From: Woodsholea maritima DSM 17123
GTDB lineage: Bacteria > Pseudomonadota > Alphaproteobacteria > Caulobacterales > Maricaulaceae
NCBI RefSeq assembly: GCF_000382325.1
Contig: NZ_KB908056.1
Span: forward strand, 335,722-399,721
Direction of reading: 5' to 3'
Length of the DNA: 64,000 bases
Shown: piece after piece, positions 33,236 to 41,227 of the stretch
Position numbering within the stretch: the first letter of the stretch is position 1
Layout of the letters: the number at the start of each line of letters is the position of its first letter
The notes under the pieces: model-generated
Told to the model about the DNA's origin: nothing
Database searches by the model: none
What the model saw: only the letters and a program-made list of their open reading frames with translations
Position numbers and translations under genes: made by a program

Positions 33236-34177
33236 TTAAGCCTTCGGCTCAATCTCTGCCGGATCAAAATTCCAGTCGCGATTACAATATTCGCACGTCA
33301 TCACAATCTGCCCATCACGCACCATATGGGCGCGGTCATCGTCTGGAAATTGCGAGAGGATCGAGGCCAAACGCTCACGCTCACACGTACAGCGCTTGAT
33401 CACGGTTCGCGGTTCAAACAGGCGCACGCCATCTTCATGGAACAGCCGATAGAGCAGCTTGCCCACCGAAATCGTCTGATCGAGCAATTCTTGATCTTCA
33501 GTGGTTTCGAACAGCGCTAAGCCATGGTCCCAGTCTTCCTGAGTGGCCGGGCGGGCATGATCACCGGGGAGTTTTTGCAGCATGGCCGCACCGGCGCGCC
33601 AGCTGGCTCCTTCACCGGTAATGCTTTGGCCGACGGCCAATTTGATCCGGGTGGGCACTTGTTCCGATTGCGCGAAGTAATGCTCGGCGCAGGTCGCAAG
33701 GCTAGGCCCTTCCAGGGCGACAATGCCTTGATAGCGATCCATGTCAGAGCCCTGATCAATGGTCATCGCAAAACTGCCCTGGCCGAGCAAGAGTTCAGCG
33801 CCAGGACGCGGGCCATGCTCGGCCTCCAGCGCTTCCACCGCTTCGCGATCAAACTGGGCAAAGCCGCGCACCCCTTCACCGGTGGCAAAATCGGCCACGA
33901 CGAATTTCACAGGGCCAGATTTACCACTCGCCTGAACAATCAAGCGGCCATCAAATTTCAAGCTGTCCCCGACCAGCAAAGCCAGTAAGGCGGCTTCACC
34001 GACCAAGGCCGCGACCGATTCGGGATAGTCATGGGCGGACAGGATCTCATCCATGGTCGAGCCCAACTGGGCCATACGCCCCCGGATGGGGCGCTGGTCC
34101 AATTGGAAAGCGGCAACGATATTGTCCGCCTCGCCTAAAGGGTCATCGCCATGAACCGGGGTCTGCGCATCCATCAT
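33236..34177 (-). CDS. hslO: Hsp33 redox-regulated chaperone
   Basis: A 313-residue cytoplasmic holdase activated by oxidative unfolding. The C-terminal zinc centre is CTCER...CEYC, a CxC-X29-CxxC spacing that fits the Hsp33 redox switch. The N-terminal body contains the family motifs ALLVGDSLKFDGRL, VRGFAQ and SEQVPTRI. It starts 30 bases after argD. In many alphaproteobacteria the order is argD-argF-hslO; here argF is not between them. Confidence 0.93.
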   Translation of the reverse strand: MMDAQTPVHGDDPLGEADNIVAAFQLDQRPIRGRMAQLGSTMDEILSAHDYPESVAALVGEAALLALLVGDSLKFDGRLIVQASGKSGPVKFVVADFATGEGVRGFAQFDREAVEALEAEHGPRPGAELLLGQGSFAMTIDQGSDMDRYQGIVALEGPSLATCAEHYFAQSEQVPTRIKLAVGQSITGEGASWRAGAAMLQKLPGDHARPATQEDWDHGLALFETTEDQELLDQTISVGKLLYRLFHEDGVRLFEPRTVIKRCTCERERLASILSQFPDDDRAHMVRDGQIVMTCEYCNRDWNFDPAEIEPKA

Positions 34178-34207
34178 TGATCAATCCTGTCCTATCCCAA
34201 AGCCTGA

Positions 34208-35389
34208 TTAGGCTGACTTCAATGCGCCCAAAGCTTCGTCCAGAAGGGCGACAGCATCGCGCGCATGGCTTTCTTCAATATTCAGCGCCGGGGCCATACG
34301 GGCCACATTATCGCCCGCCGCACCAATCAGCAGATGACGATCGCGTGCAGCCACCACCAGGTCTTTATTGAGGAAGCCCTCACGCAGTTTCAGACCCACC
34401 AACAGCCCCTTGCCGCGCACCTCTTCGATTTTGTCTTTATGGCTATCGGCCAAACCTGCAAGCTGTTGATGCAGAAAGTTTGACACCTCGATCACATGAT
34501 CAAAGAAACCGTCTTTGGTAATCTCATCATAAACGACATTGCCCACAGCCATGGCCAGCGGATTACCGCCAAAGGTCGAACCATGGGTGCCGACCACCAT
34601 GCTGGCGGCCGTTTTTTCATTGGCAAGACACGCGCCCATGGGGAAGCCGCCGCCCACCCCCTTGGCCACCGCCATGATATCAGGCTGGGCATCCCCGGCC
34701 CATTCATGGGCCCACAACTTCCCGGTCCGCCCGGCCCCGCACTGCACTTCATCATAAATCAGGACCAAGCCATGCTCATCACACAGCTGGCGGATCTGGC
34801 GCAATTGCGCTTCGGTGAAGGCACGAACCCCGCCCTCGCCCTGCACGGGCTCCAAAATGATCGCGGCGGTTTCTTCGGTGATGGCAGCTTTCAAAGCCTC
34901 CATATCGGCGAACTCAACCTGGTCGAAGCCCTCCATGCGCGGGCCAAAGCCTTCGAGATATTTCGCATTACCCCCGGCATTGATCGCGCCAAAGGTCCGG
35001 CCGTGGAACGCCCCGGTGAAGGAGATGATGCGATAACGATCAGGACGGCCATTGGCAAAGTGATAGTGGCGCGCGGTTTTCAGCGCGCATTCAATGGCTT
35101 CGGTGCCGGAGTTGGTGAAGAAGACCCGGTCAGCAAAGCTGTCACGGGTATATTTCTCAGCTAATTCATACCGCCCGCGCACTTTGAACATGTTCGAGGT
35201 GTGCCACAGCTTCTCCGCCTGCGCTTTCAGCGCCGCCACGGCTTTGGGATGAGAATGGCCCAGCGCATTCACCGAAATGCCCGAGATGAAGTCGAGATAG
35301 CGCGTGCCATCTTCGGTGAACATATACGCCCCTTCCCCACGATCAAACATCAGATCTGGCGGAGAATAGGTATCCATCAAGGCATTCAT
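34208..35389 (-). CDS. argD: Acetylornithine (class III) aminotransferase
   Basis: A 393-residue PLP enzyme of arginine synthesis. The family motifs are YLDFISGISVNALGHSHP (about 30-47), FTNSGTEAIECALKTAR, LIYDEVQCGAGRTGKLW, and the PLP lysine in DIMAVAKGVGGGFPMGA (about 245-261), then GTHGSTFGGNPLA. It may also act on succinyldiaminopimelate. The ATG at 35389 has GGGAGG 9 bases upstream and replaces the longer frame to 35422. It is followed by hslO. Confidence 0.9.
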   Translation of the reverse strand: MNALMDTYSPPDLMFDRGEGAYMFTEDGTRYLDFISGISVNALGHSHPKAVAALKAQAEKLWHTSNMFKVRGRYELAEKYTRDSFADRVFFTNSGTEAIECALKTARHYHFANGRPDRYRIISFTGAFHGRTFGAINAGGNAKYLEGFGPRMEGFDQVEFADMEALKAAITEETAAIILEPVQGEGGVRAFTEAQLRQIRQLCDEHGLVLIYDEVQCGAGRTGKLWAHEWAGDAQPDIMAVAKGVGGGFPMGACLANEKTAASMVVGTHGSTFGGNPLAMAVGNVVYDEITKDGFFDHVIEVSNFLHQQLAGLADSHKDKIEEVRGKGLLVGLKLREGFLNKDLVVAARDRHLLIGAAGDNVARMAPALNIEESHARDAVALLDEALGALKSA

Positions 35390-35455
35390 AGGCGGGACCT
35401 CCCAAGGAACTGGCTGAGACAAATATTTTATAGGGCTAGGTTTAGGACGGCCCTG

Positions 35456-36280
35456 CTAGCTCTTCAAGCGCCAGCCCGAGTGTAGAAGGAGGTAGCTTGC
35501 AGTTAAAAGCACTCCATTGATGGCTCCGATCACCAAAACCCCGATCCAAATCTGACTATCCGCGACGCCGATGAAGCCATAACGGAAGCCATCAATCATA
35601 TAAAAGAAAGGGTTAAAGTGGGTGATGGTCAAAAATGGCTCCGGCAAAACCTCTACTGAATAGAAGGTGCCTGACAGAAAGGTCAAAGGCATGATGACGA
35701 AGTTTGTCACAACGGAGAGATGGTCAAATTTCTCCGCCCACACCCCGGCAATCACCCCAATGGCAGACAGCATGATCGCTGCACCCAAGCCGAAGTAAAA
35801 AATCGCCCAGATATGACTGATCGGCACGGCCACAAAGGGTATCACCGCTAAGCCCGTCACCGCGCCCACGATAACACCGCGCGTCACCGCCCCGCCAATA
35901 AAGGCCACCGCCAGCTCTACCGACGACAGCGGCGGCATCAGGAAGTCCACCGTATTGCCCTGAACCTTGGCCACGATCAGAGAAGAAGAAGAATTGGCAA
36001 AGGCATTGTTTAAAATGCCCATCATGATCAAGCCGGGCAGCAAAAACGCCGTATAGGGCACACCATGAACCTCACCGCGCTGGGCGCCAAAGGCCAGCGA
36101 AAACACCATCATGAACAATAAGGTCGTCGCCACGGGAGCCGCAATCGTCTGGATCGAGACCTTCAGGAAGCGGAAAACCTCTTTCTTATAAAGGGTCCAC
36201 AAGCCCAACCAGTTGACCAGACCCACCGGGCGCGGCTGCGGTGGATTAGGCTGCGCGGTAATTTCTGCTTGATCGCGCAT
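35456..36280 (-). CDS. ABC-2 type transporter permease
   Basis: A 274-residue permease with six helices. The ABC2_membrane region includes LFMMVFSLAFG, FLLPGLIMMGILNNAFANSS and the late MPLTFLSGTFYSVEVLPE, typical of drug or polysaccharide exporters of the YadH/NodJ type. The matching ATPase gene is absent on both sides, so the ATPase must be encoded elsewhere. AGGGAG precedes the ATG. It is followed by argD after 66 bases and is divergent from gcrA. A GACTC (GANTC) methylation site lies at 36285-36289, just before its start. Confidence 0.85.
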   Translation of the reverse strand: MRDQAEITAQPNPPQPRPVGLVNWLGLWTLYKKEVFRFLKVSIQTIAAPVATTLLFMMVFSLAFGAQRGEVHGVPYTAFLLPGLIMMGILNNAFANSSSSLIVAKVQGNTVDFLMPPLSSVELAVAFIGGAVTRGVIVGAVTGLAVIPFVAVPISHIWAIFYFGLGAAIMLSAIGVIAGVWAEKFDHLSVVTNFVIMPLTFLSGTFYSVEVLPEPFLTITHFNPFFYMIDGFRYGFIGVADSQIWIGVLVIGAINGVLLTASYLLLHSGWRLKS

Positions 36281-36374
36281 GGGCGACTCCCTCTATAGAC
36301 GGGTGATCCGGGTTGGAAGCCTTATTTAGGCAAGACCTTAGCCTCTGCCCACCCCTACAAGAGGCTGGTTTCAT

Positions 36375-36467
36375 TTTTCCACAGCAAAAGTGCGTGAGTT
36401 ATCCACGGCTGGATGAAGCGCGCATCTTGTGTCTTTGCGCACTGCGGATACTGTATCTCGTGGATAG
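36375..36467. promoter_or_regulatory. Cluster of three DnaA-box-like sequences upstream of gcrA
   Basis: TTTTCCACA (36375-36383) and TTATCCACG (36399-36407) on the plus strand and CTATCCACG on the minus strand (36459-36467) match the DnaA box TTATCCACA at 8, 8 and 7 of 9 positions. All lie within 180 bases before gcrA. DnaA activates gcrA in Caulobacter, so the position is meaningful. Confidence 0.5.
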
Positions 36468-36551
36468 CGCAAGATATTGCGGAAGTGGTTACCAAATCCT
36501 CAATATCTTGAGAAAATAACAGTGAGCCTAAAAGGCAAGGAGCGCACGGCC

Positions 36552-37124
36552 ATGGCGTGGACAGATGATCGCGTTGAAACCCTTAAGAAACTTTGGTCTG
36601 AGGGCTTAAGCGCAAGTCAGATTGCCAAACAATTGGGCGGGGTGACCCGCAATGCCGTTATCGGCAAAGTACACCGCCTGGGCCTATCGGGCCGCGCGAC
36701 GCCGTCTCGCCCGCCTCAGCGTCGTGTGACGACCCCCAAGCCGACACAAGCGCGCGTGGCCAAGCCTTCTGCGCCTGCGCAAGTGAAACCGGCTGCAAAA
36801 ATCGACGCGACCAGCGCGAAGCCCGCGCCTGTCCCTGCCGTTGCTGAGCGTGTTGCCCCAAGTATTCCGGTTGAGGCCCAGCCTTTGCCCAATGGTGAAT
36901 ACGCCACCGTTTTGACCCTAAAAGACAGCATGTGCAAATGGCCCATCGGTGATCCGGCCGATGCGACCTTCCGCTTTTGCGGACGCAAGTCCCAGCCCGG
37001 TCACGCCTATTGCGATGCCCATGCCAGCATGGCCTATCAGCCCCAGCAAAAGCGCAAGCGCAAAACCACTGATGCCAACAGCGTCCTGGACGCGCTAGGC
37101 ACCGGTCGGCGTGCCAACGTCTAA
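36552..37124 (+). CDS. gcrA: GcrA cell cycle regulator
   Basis: A 190-residue regulator. The N-terminal DNA-binding region is MAWTDDRVETLKKLW, ASQIAKQLGGVTRNAVIGKVHRLGLSGR (about 1-49), almost invariant in GcrA. A Pro/Ala/Lys-rich linker (50-115) follows, and a C-terminal sigma-70-binding domain contains CKWPIGDP, FRFCGRKSQPGHAYCDAHASMAYQP. GcrA activates promoters carrying m6A-modified GANTC during S phase. The ATG at 36552 follows AAGGAG; the frame upstream to 36477 is not coding. Possible DnaA boxes lie upstream. Confidence 0.96.
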   Translation: MAWTDDRVETLKKLWSEGLSASQIAKQLGGVTRNAVIGKVHRLGLSGRATPSRPPQRRVTTPKPTQARVAKPSAPAQVKPAAKIDATSAKPAPVPAVAERVAPSIPVEAQPLPNGEYATVLTLKDSMCKWPIGDPADATFRFCGRKSQPGHAYCDAHASMAYQPQQKRKRKTTDANSVLDALGTGRRANV

Positions 37125-37145
37125 GCCCGCTCTATCCAAACAGAT

Positions 37146-37176
37146 AAAAGCCGCTCTCGTTCGAGAGCGGCTTTTT
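37146..37176. terminator. Bidirectional terminator between gcrA and phoB
   Basis: Perfect stem AAAAGCCGCTCTC / GAGAGCGGCTTTT with a GTTC loop. TTTTTTT follows on the plus strand and a short T run on the minus strand, between two convergent stop codons. Confidence 0.9.
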
Positions 37177-37197
37177 TTAGTCGACATGTCGGCGTGA

Positions 37198-37890
37198 TTA
37201 CATCGTGCCGCTGGTATCCAGGGCATAGCCCACAGAGCGGACCGTGCGGATCGGGTCGATCTCGTCGGTCTTATTCAAGGCCTTGCGCAAGCGCCCGATA
37301 TGAACATCGACCGTGCGCTCTTCCACTGAGACATTGCCCCAGACGGCGTTGAGCAATTGATCCCGGCGGAAAACCCGGCCCGGATACTGCATGAAGTAAT
37401 CCAACAGCTCGAATTCCTTGGGACCCAAATGAATATCACGCCCACCCCGGGTTACACGGTGCGCCACCCGGTCAATGGTGATATCGCCGCACGTCACCTG
37501 ATCATCAGCCAGGGCCGGACGCACCCGGCGCAACACCACACGCACGCGCAAGATGATCTCTTCGATGCTGGTGGTCTTGATGACATAATCATCCGCGCCG
37601 GTTTCCAGCCCGCGGATACGATCACTTTCTTCCCCGCGCGCGGTCAGCATGATGATGGGCAGATTGCGGGTTTCATTGCGCCCGCGCAGACGCCGGCACA
37701 GCTCAATCCCGGAAACCTTGGGCAGCATCCAGTCCAGCAGGATCAGATCGGGTTGTTCTTCTTCGACCAGAAGAATGGCTTCCTCACCATCCTGGGCCAC
37801 AGAGACCATGAAGCCTTCACGCTCTAGGTTATAGCGCAACAGCTCTGCAAAAGCGTCTTCATCTTCGATGACGAGAATATGCGGTTTCAT
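37198..37890 (-). CDS. phoB: PhoB phosphate regulon response regulator
   Basis: A 230-residue OmpR-type regulator. The receiver has E9-D10-E11, phospho-acceptor D53 (LILLDWMLP), the conserved Thr in IMLTARG and a lysine in DDYVIKTTS. The usual KPF is KTT here, so the proline after the lysine is missing. The C-terminal winged helix reads LGPKEFELLDYFMQYPGRVFRRDQLLNAVWG, then VDVHIGRLRKALN. It binds Pho boxes and activates phosphate-starvation genes. It is the last gene of the phoR-pst-phoU-phoB run. Confidence 0.93.
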   Translation of the reverse strand: MKPHILVIEDEDAFAELLRYNLEREGFMVSVAQDGEEAILLVEEEQPDLILLDWMLPKVSGIELCRRLRGRNETRNLPIIMLTARGEESDRIRGLETGADDYVIKTTSIEEIILRVRVVLRRVRPALADDQVTCGDITIDRVAHRVTRGGRDIHLGPKEFELLDYFMQYPGRVFRRDQLLNAVWGNVSVEERTVDVHIGRLRKALNKTDEIDPIRTVRSVGYALDTSGTM

Positions 37891-37914
37891 CGGTAGGGTT
37901 CCCTCAGCCTTCCA

Positions 37915-38625
37915 TTAAGTAGCATCAAGTTCCGGGCGCGGACCGCGCGGGCGTTCCCGCGTCAATTCCTCACCCGTCACCAGGAAATGCACGACTTCAG
38001 CAATATTCGTGGCATGGTCCCCGATCCGTTCCAAATTCTTGGCCACAAATAACAAATGCGCCCCCGGCCCGATCAGACGTTTGTCCTCGGCCATGAAGGT
38101 CAGCAATTCACGAAACAGCGCCGCGTAATGTTCATCGACATCATCATCGCGCGCCCACACGCCCACCGCCTGCTCAGCTTTCCCGGTGGCATAGGCATTT
38201 AGAACTTGATTGAGGTGGCCCTGGACCAAGCGCCCCATCCGCTCAACCGCTTTATTGAGCGCACTCGGCTCAATCTCAGAGAGCGGTTTAACGCGCCGCG
38301 CGCTGCTTTTGGCCAGATCACCCACACGTTCGAGATCAGAGATAATCTTCAAGGCTGAAATCGTAGCACGCAGATCGCCCGCCATCGGTTGGCGCAACGC
38401 CAATAGGCGCAGGATCTGCTTTTCGATATCGCGCTGCATATCATCAAGCTTTTTATCGCGCTCAACGACACTCATCGCCAGATCAATATCGCGCGTCACC
38501 AAGGCCTCGATGGCATCCGAGACAAGGCTTTCGGCCAAGCCGCCCATGCGCGCGACATCCGCGGTGAGTTGCTCCAACTCCCCCGAAAACGCCTTTACCG
38601 TATGTCCACGCCCAAGTGGGGCCAT
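37915..38625 (-). CDS. phoU: PhoU phosphate signalling protein
   Basis: A 236-residue all-helical protein with two three-helix repeats. Metal-binding-type motifs are visible: VERDKKLDDMQRDIE in the first repeat and DDDVDEHYAALFRE plus KNLERIGDHATNIAE in the second. PhoU links Pst transporter status to PhoR and keeps the Pho regulon off in phosphate excess. It sits between pstB (27-base gap) and phoB (24-base gap), the usual place. Confidence 0.95.
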   Translation of the reverse strand: MAPLGRGHTVKAFSGELEQLTADVARMGGLAESLVSDAIEALVTRDIDLAMSVVERDKKLDDMQRDIEKQILRLLALRQPMAGDLRATISALKIISDLERVGDLAKSSARRVKPLSEIEPSALNKAVERMGRLVQGHLNQVLNAYATGKAEQAVGVWARDDDVDEHYAALFRELLTFMAEDKRLIGPGAHLLFVAKNLERIGDHATNIAEVVHFLVTGEELTRERPRGPRPELDAT

Positions 38626-38652
38626 GACATGTCTCTCTTTTCGTCTCTACCC

Positions 38653-39474
38653 TTAACCGAAGCGTCCCGTGATATAATCTTGGGTGCGGGTATCCTTGGG
38701 GTTGGTAAAAATCTCTTCCGTCGGGCCATATTCCACCAGGCGGCCCAGGTGGAAAAAGGCCGTTGATTGCGACACACGCGCGGCCTGGGCCATCGAGTGG
38801 GTCACCATGATAATGCAGTAATTCTCACGCAGCTCATCAATCAGCTCTTCAATGCGTGCGGTCGCAATGGGGTCGAGCGCCGAACACGGCTCGTCCATCA
38901 AGATCACTTCTGGATTGACGGCAATGGCGCGCGCAATCACCAGGCGCTGCTGCTGGCCACCGGAAAGGGCGGTACCGGGCAGGTCCAGACGATCGGCCAC
39001 CTCTTCCCACAGACCCGCTTTACGCAAAGCTGTTTCCACGATGGCATCATGTTCTTCTTTGTTTTCCGCCAGGCCATGAATACGCGGGCCATAGGCCACA
39101 TTATCATAAATCGACTTGGGAAACGGGTTCGGCTTTTGGAAGACCATGCCCACGCGTGCGCGCAGGACCACGGGATCAACGCTGCGATCATTGACCTCTT
39201 CGCCATCAATCCGCACCGAGCCGGTGACCTTGGCCGTATCAATGGTGTCATTCATCCGGTTCATACACCGCAAGAAGGTCGACTTCCCGCAGCCCGATGG
39301 GCCGATAAAAGCCGTCACCGAGCGATCAGGGATATCCAGCGACACATCGAACAAGGCCTGCTTGTCAGCGTAAAAGACATCCACGCCGGTCGTTGCGACT
39401 TTGATTGGCAGATTGCCAGTCAAAGGATGGTAGGTCGCGCCAGATTTTGCCGTAGGTGTATAATCGTCGACCAA
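38653..39474 (-). CDS. pstB: PstB phosphate ABC transporter ATPase
   Basis: A 273-residue ATPase that energises phosphate import. Walker A is GPSGCGKST, the signature is [14 protein letters not shown], Walker B is [13 protein letters not shown], and the switch His is in [11 protein letters not shown] place the start at TTG 39474, one base after the pstA stop, because GGAGAT precedes it and the result is close to the usual PstB length. An ATG at 39522 in the same frame would overlap pstA by 47 bases and has no ribosome site. Confidence 0.93.
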   Translation of the reverse strand: MVDDYTPTAKSGATYHPLTGNLPIKVATTGVDVFYADKQALFDVSLDIPDRSVTAFIGPSGCGKSTFLRCMNRMNDTIDTAKVTGSVRIDGEEVNDRSVDPVVLRARVGMVFQKPNPFPKSIYDNVAYGPRIHGLAENKEEHDAIVETALRKAGLWEEVADRLDLPGTALSGGQQQRLVIARAIAVNPEVILMDEPCSALDPIATARIEELIDELRENYCIIMVTHSMAQAARVSQSTAFFHLGRLVEYGPTEEIFTNPKDTRTQDYITGRFG

Positions 39475-39475
39475 C

Positions 39476-41227
39476 TTACCATCTCCGTTCAAAGCGTCGA
39501 CGCAGATAAATTGCGAACGCATTTAGAATAATCATCAGGCCCAGCAACACCATAATGGCCGCGGCCGTGCGCATCTCAAAAGCCCGCTCCACCCCACTGG
39601 ACCACAGATAGACCTGAACCGGCATTACGGTTGCGGGCTCTAAAAAGCCCCCCAGCGACAGGCTGGGCGCATCGGCAATGAAGGCCACCATGCCGATCAT
39701 CAACAAAGGGGCCGTCTCACCAAAGGCTTGCGCCAGACCGATAATCGCCCCGGTTAAAATCCCCGGCGCAGCCAAGGGCAGAACATGGTGGAATACCGTC
39801 TGCATGCGCGAGGCCCCAATGCCCAAAGCCGCTTCGCGAATGGACAAGGGTACCGCTTTCAACGCCGCGCGCGAGGAAATAATCACCGTTGGCAAAGTCA
39901 TCAGAGCCAAAACCATACCGCCCACCAAGGGGGCCGAGCGCGGCAGGCCAAACCCATTGATGAACAAGGCTAAGCCCAACAAACCGAACACGATCGAGGG
40001 CACCGCGGCGAGGTTGTTGATATTGACTTCGACCCAATCGCTCCAGCGATTTTTGGGCGCAAACTCTTCTAGATAGATCGCAGCGCCCACCCCAATCGGC
40101 ACAGCCAGCAGCATGGTCACCATCATAGTCAGGACCGAACCAATGGCTGAGCCTAAAACCCCCGCTAGTTCAGGTTCGCGCGAATCCGCGCGGGTAAAGA
40201 GCCAGGTGTTGAACCGCTTTTTGACAAAGCCGCGCTCCTCCAAGGCCCGCGTCCAGACAATCTGGCGATCAGTCAATCGCGCGGCAGAGGCAGGCGTTTC
40301 CAAAATCCAGCGGGTCCAGTGACGCGCTTGCGCCAAGTTTTCCAGAGGGAGAACCACTTCACCCTCAGCCGAGCGCCCATCTGCGCTCAAACGGGTGACG
40401 CGCACCACGCCCTCATTCACCCGCACCAACAAGCGCGGCCCATCGGGCTGCAAGGTTAAACCCTCAGTATTGAGCCGGGTAACCCGCTCGCGCCATAACT
40501 CACCGGTGCGCAATTCGCGCTGAGCATTCGCACGCTCGGCTTCAGCGGTTTGGGCGTCGATGCCCGGCAAAGACGCCCGGTCAAAAGCGGCGCTGGCACG
40601 CGCTTCTGCCGCTTCGGCACGTGTGATATAGGCCTCACGCACCAGTGTCAGAAAGCCTTCAAAAACAGGAGCCGGACTGGACAGCGCCACCCCATCTTCA
40701 TGCTCGATCAGGCTCAGCGGGGCTTCAACATCCTCAAAACGCTCTTCAACCGAGCGCCCTTTTAGATAGAGGTCCACATCATCTGAAATCGGCATTTCAT
40801 AGGTGACGGTCTCACCGATCAAATCCGGACTTTTGACGACTTTTTGTAAAAGTCCCGCCGCATTAACCGCCGTGTAGAGCCCAAAGAGTTCGCGCATGTG
40901 CGCGCGCGAGGTCACGCCGGGAAACTCCGTTTCCAGCGCCGTTTGCATCATGCGATTATAGCTGCCGCGCCGCAGAGACGATTCGCTGCGATCTCCACGC
41001 GGATCGGCCAAATCAGGATCGATCACGACATTCAACGTCAAAGTATGGGCGCTAAACGCAGACACGGCCTTATAGCCAATCGAGCCCAACAAAATCAGCA
41101 AAACCAAAATCGCGACACCAATCGCCGACAGGCCATAGACCTGAAAGCGAATTTCCGCGCGATGGCGCTGGGCCAATCGACGCGCTACCGCATCACTGAT
41201 CTGGGGCGCGCGCTTAAACTCAGTCAT
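39476..41227 (-). CDS. pstA: PstA phosphate ABC transporter permease, extended form
   Basis: A 583-residue inner-membrane permease. The ABC permease domain is in the last 220 residues, with the EAA-type loop [32 protein letters not shown]. The N-terminus holds one membrane helix (about 33-56) and a roughly 300-residue extracytoplasmic region that is absent from E. coli PstA (296 residues) and corresponds to the DUF3333-type extension known in alphaproteobacteria. It overlaps pstC by 8 bases. Confidence 0.92.
   Translation of the reverse strand: MTEFKRAPQISDAVARRLAQRHRAEIRFQVYGLSAIGVAILVLLILLGSIGYKAVSAFSAHTLTLNVVIDPDLADPRGDRSESSLRRGSYNRMMQTALETEFPGVTSRAHMRELFGLYTAVNAAGLLQKVVKSPDLIGETVTYEMPISDDVDLYLKGRSVEERFEDVEAPLSLIEHEDGVALSSPAPVFEGFLTLVREAYITRAEAAEARASAAFDRASLPGIDAQTAEAERANAQRELRTGELWRERVTRLNTEGLTLQPDGPRLLVRVNEGVVRVTRLSADGRSAEGEVVLPLENLAQARHWTRWILETPASAARLTDRQIVWTRALEERGFVKKRFNTWLFTRADSREPELAGVLGSAIGSVLTMMVTMLLAVPIGVGAAIYLEEFAPKNRWSDWVEVNINNLAAVPSIVFGLLGLALFINGFGLPRSAPLVGGMVLALMTLPTVIISSRAALKAVPLSIREAALGIGASRMQTVFHHVLPLAAPGILTGAIIGLAQAFGETAPLLMIGMVAFIADAPSLSLGGFLEPATVMPVQVYLWSSGVERAFEMRTAAAIMVLLGLMIILNAFAIYLRRRFERRW

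Noticed and set aside
34496-35164. A 222-codon plus-strand open frame opposite argD
   Set aside because: Antisense to a strongly supported PLP enzyme; no ribosome site or recognisable motif.
36375-36467. Replication origin suggested by the DnaA-like boxes
   Set aside because: Only three imperfect boxes, no A/T-rich unwinding element or origin-linked genes; promoter control of gcrA explains them better.
38767-39531. A 254-codon plus-strand open frame opposite pstB
   Set aside because: Antisense to pstB; low-complexity, His/Arg-rich translation typical of shadow frames.
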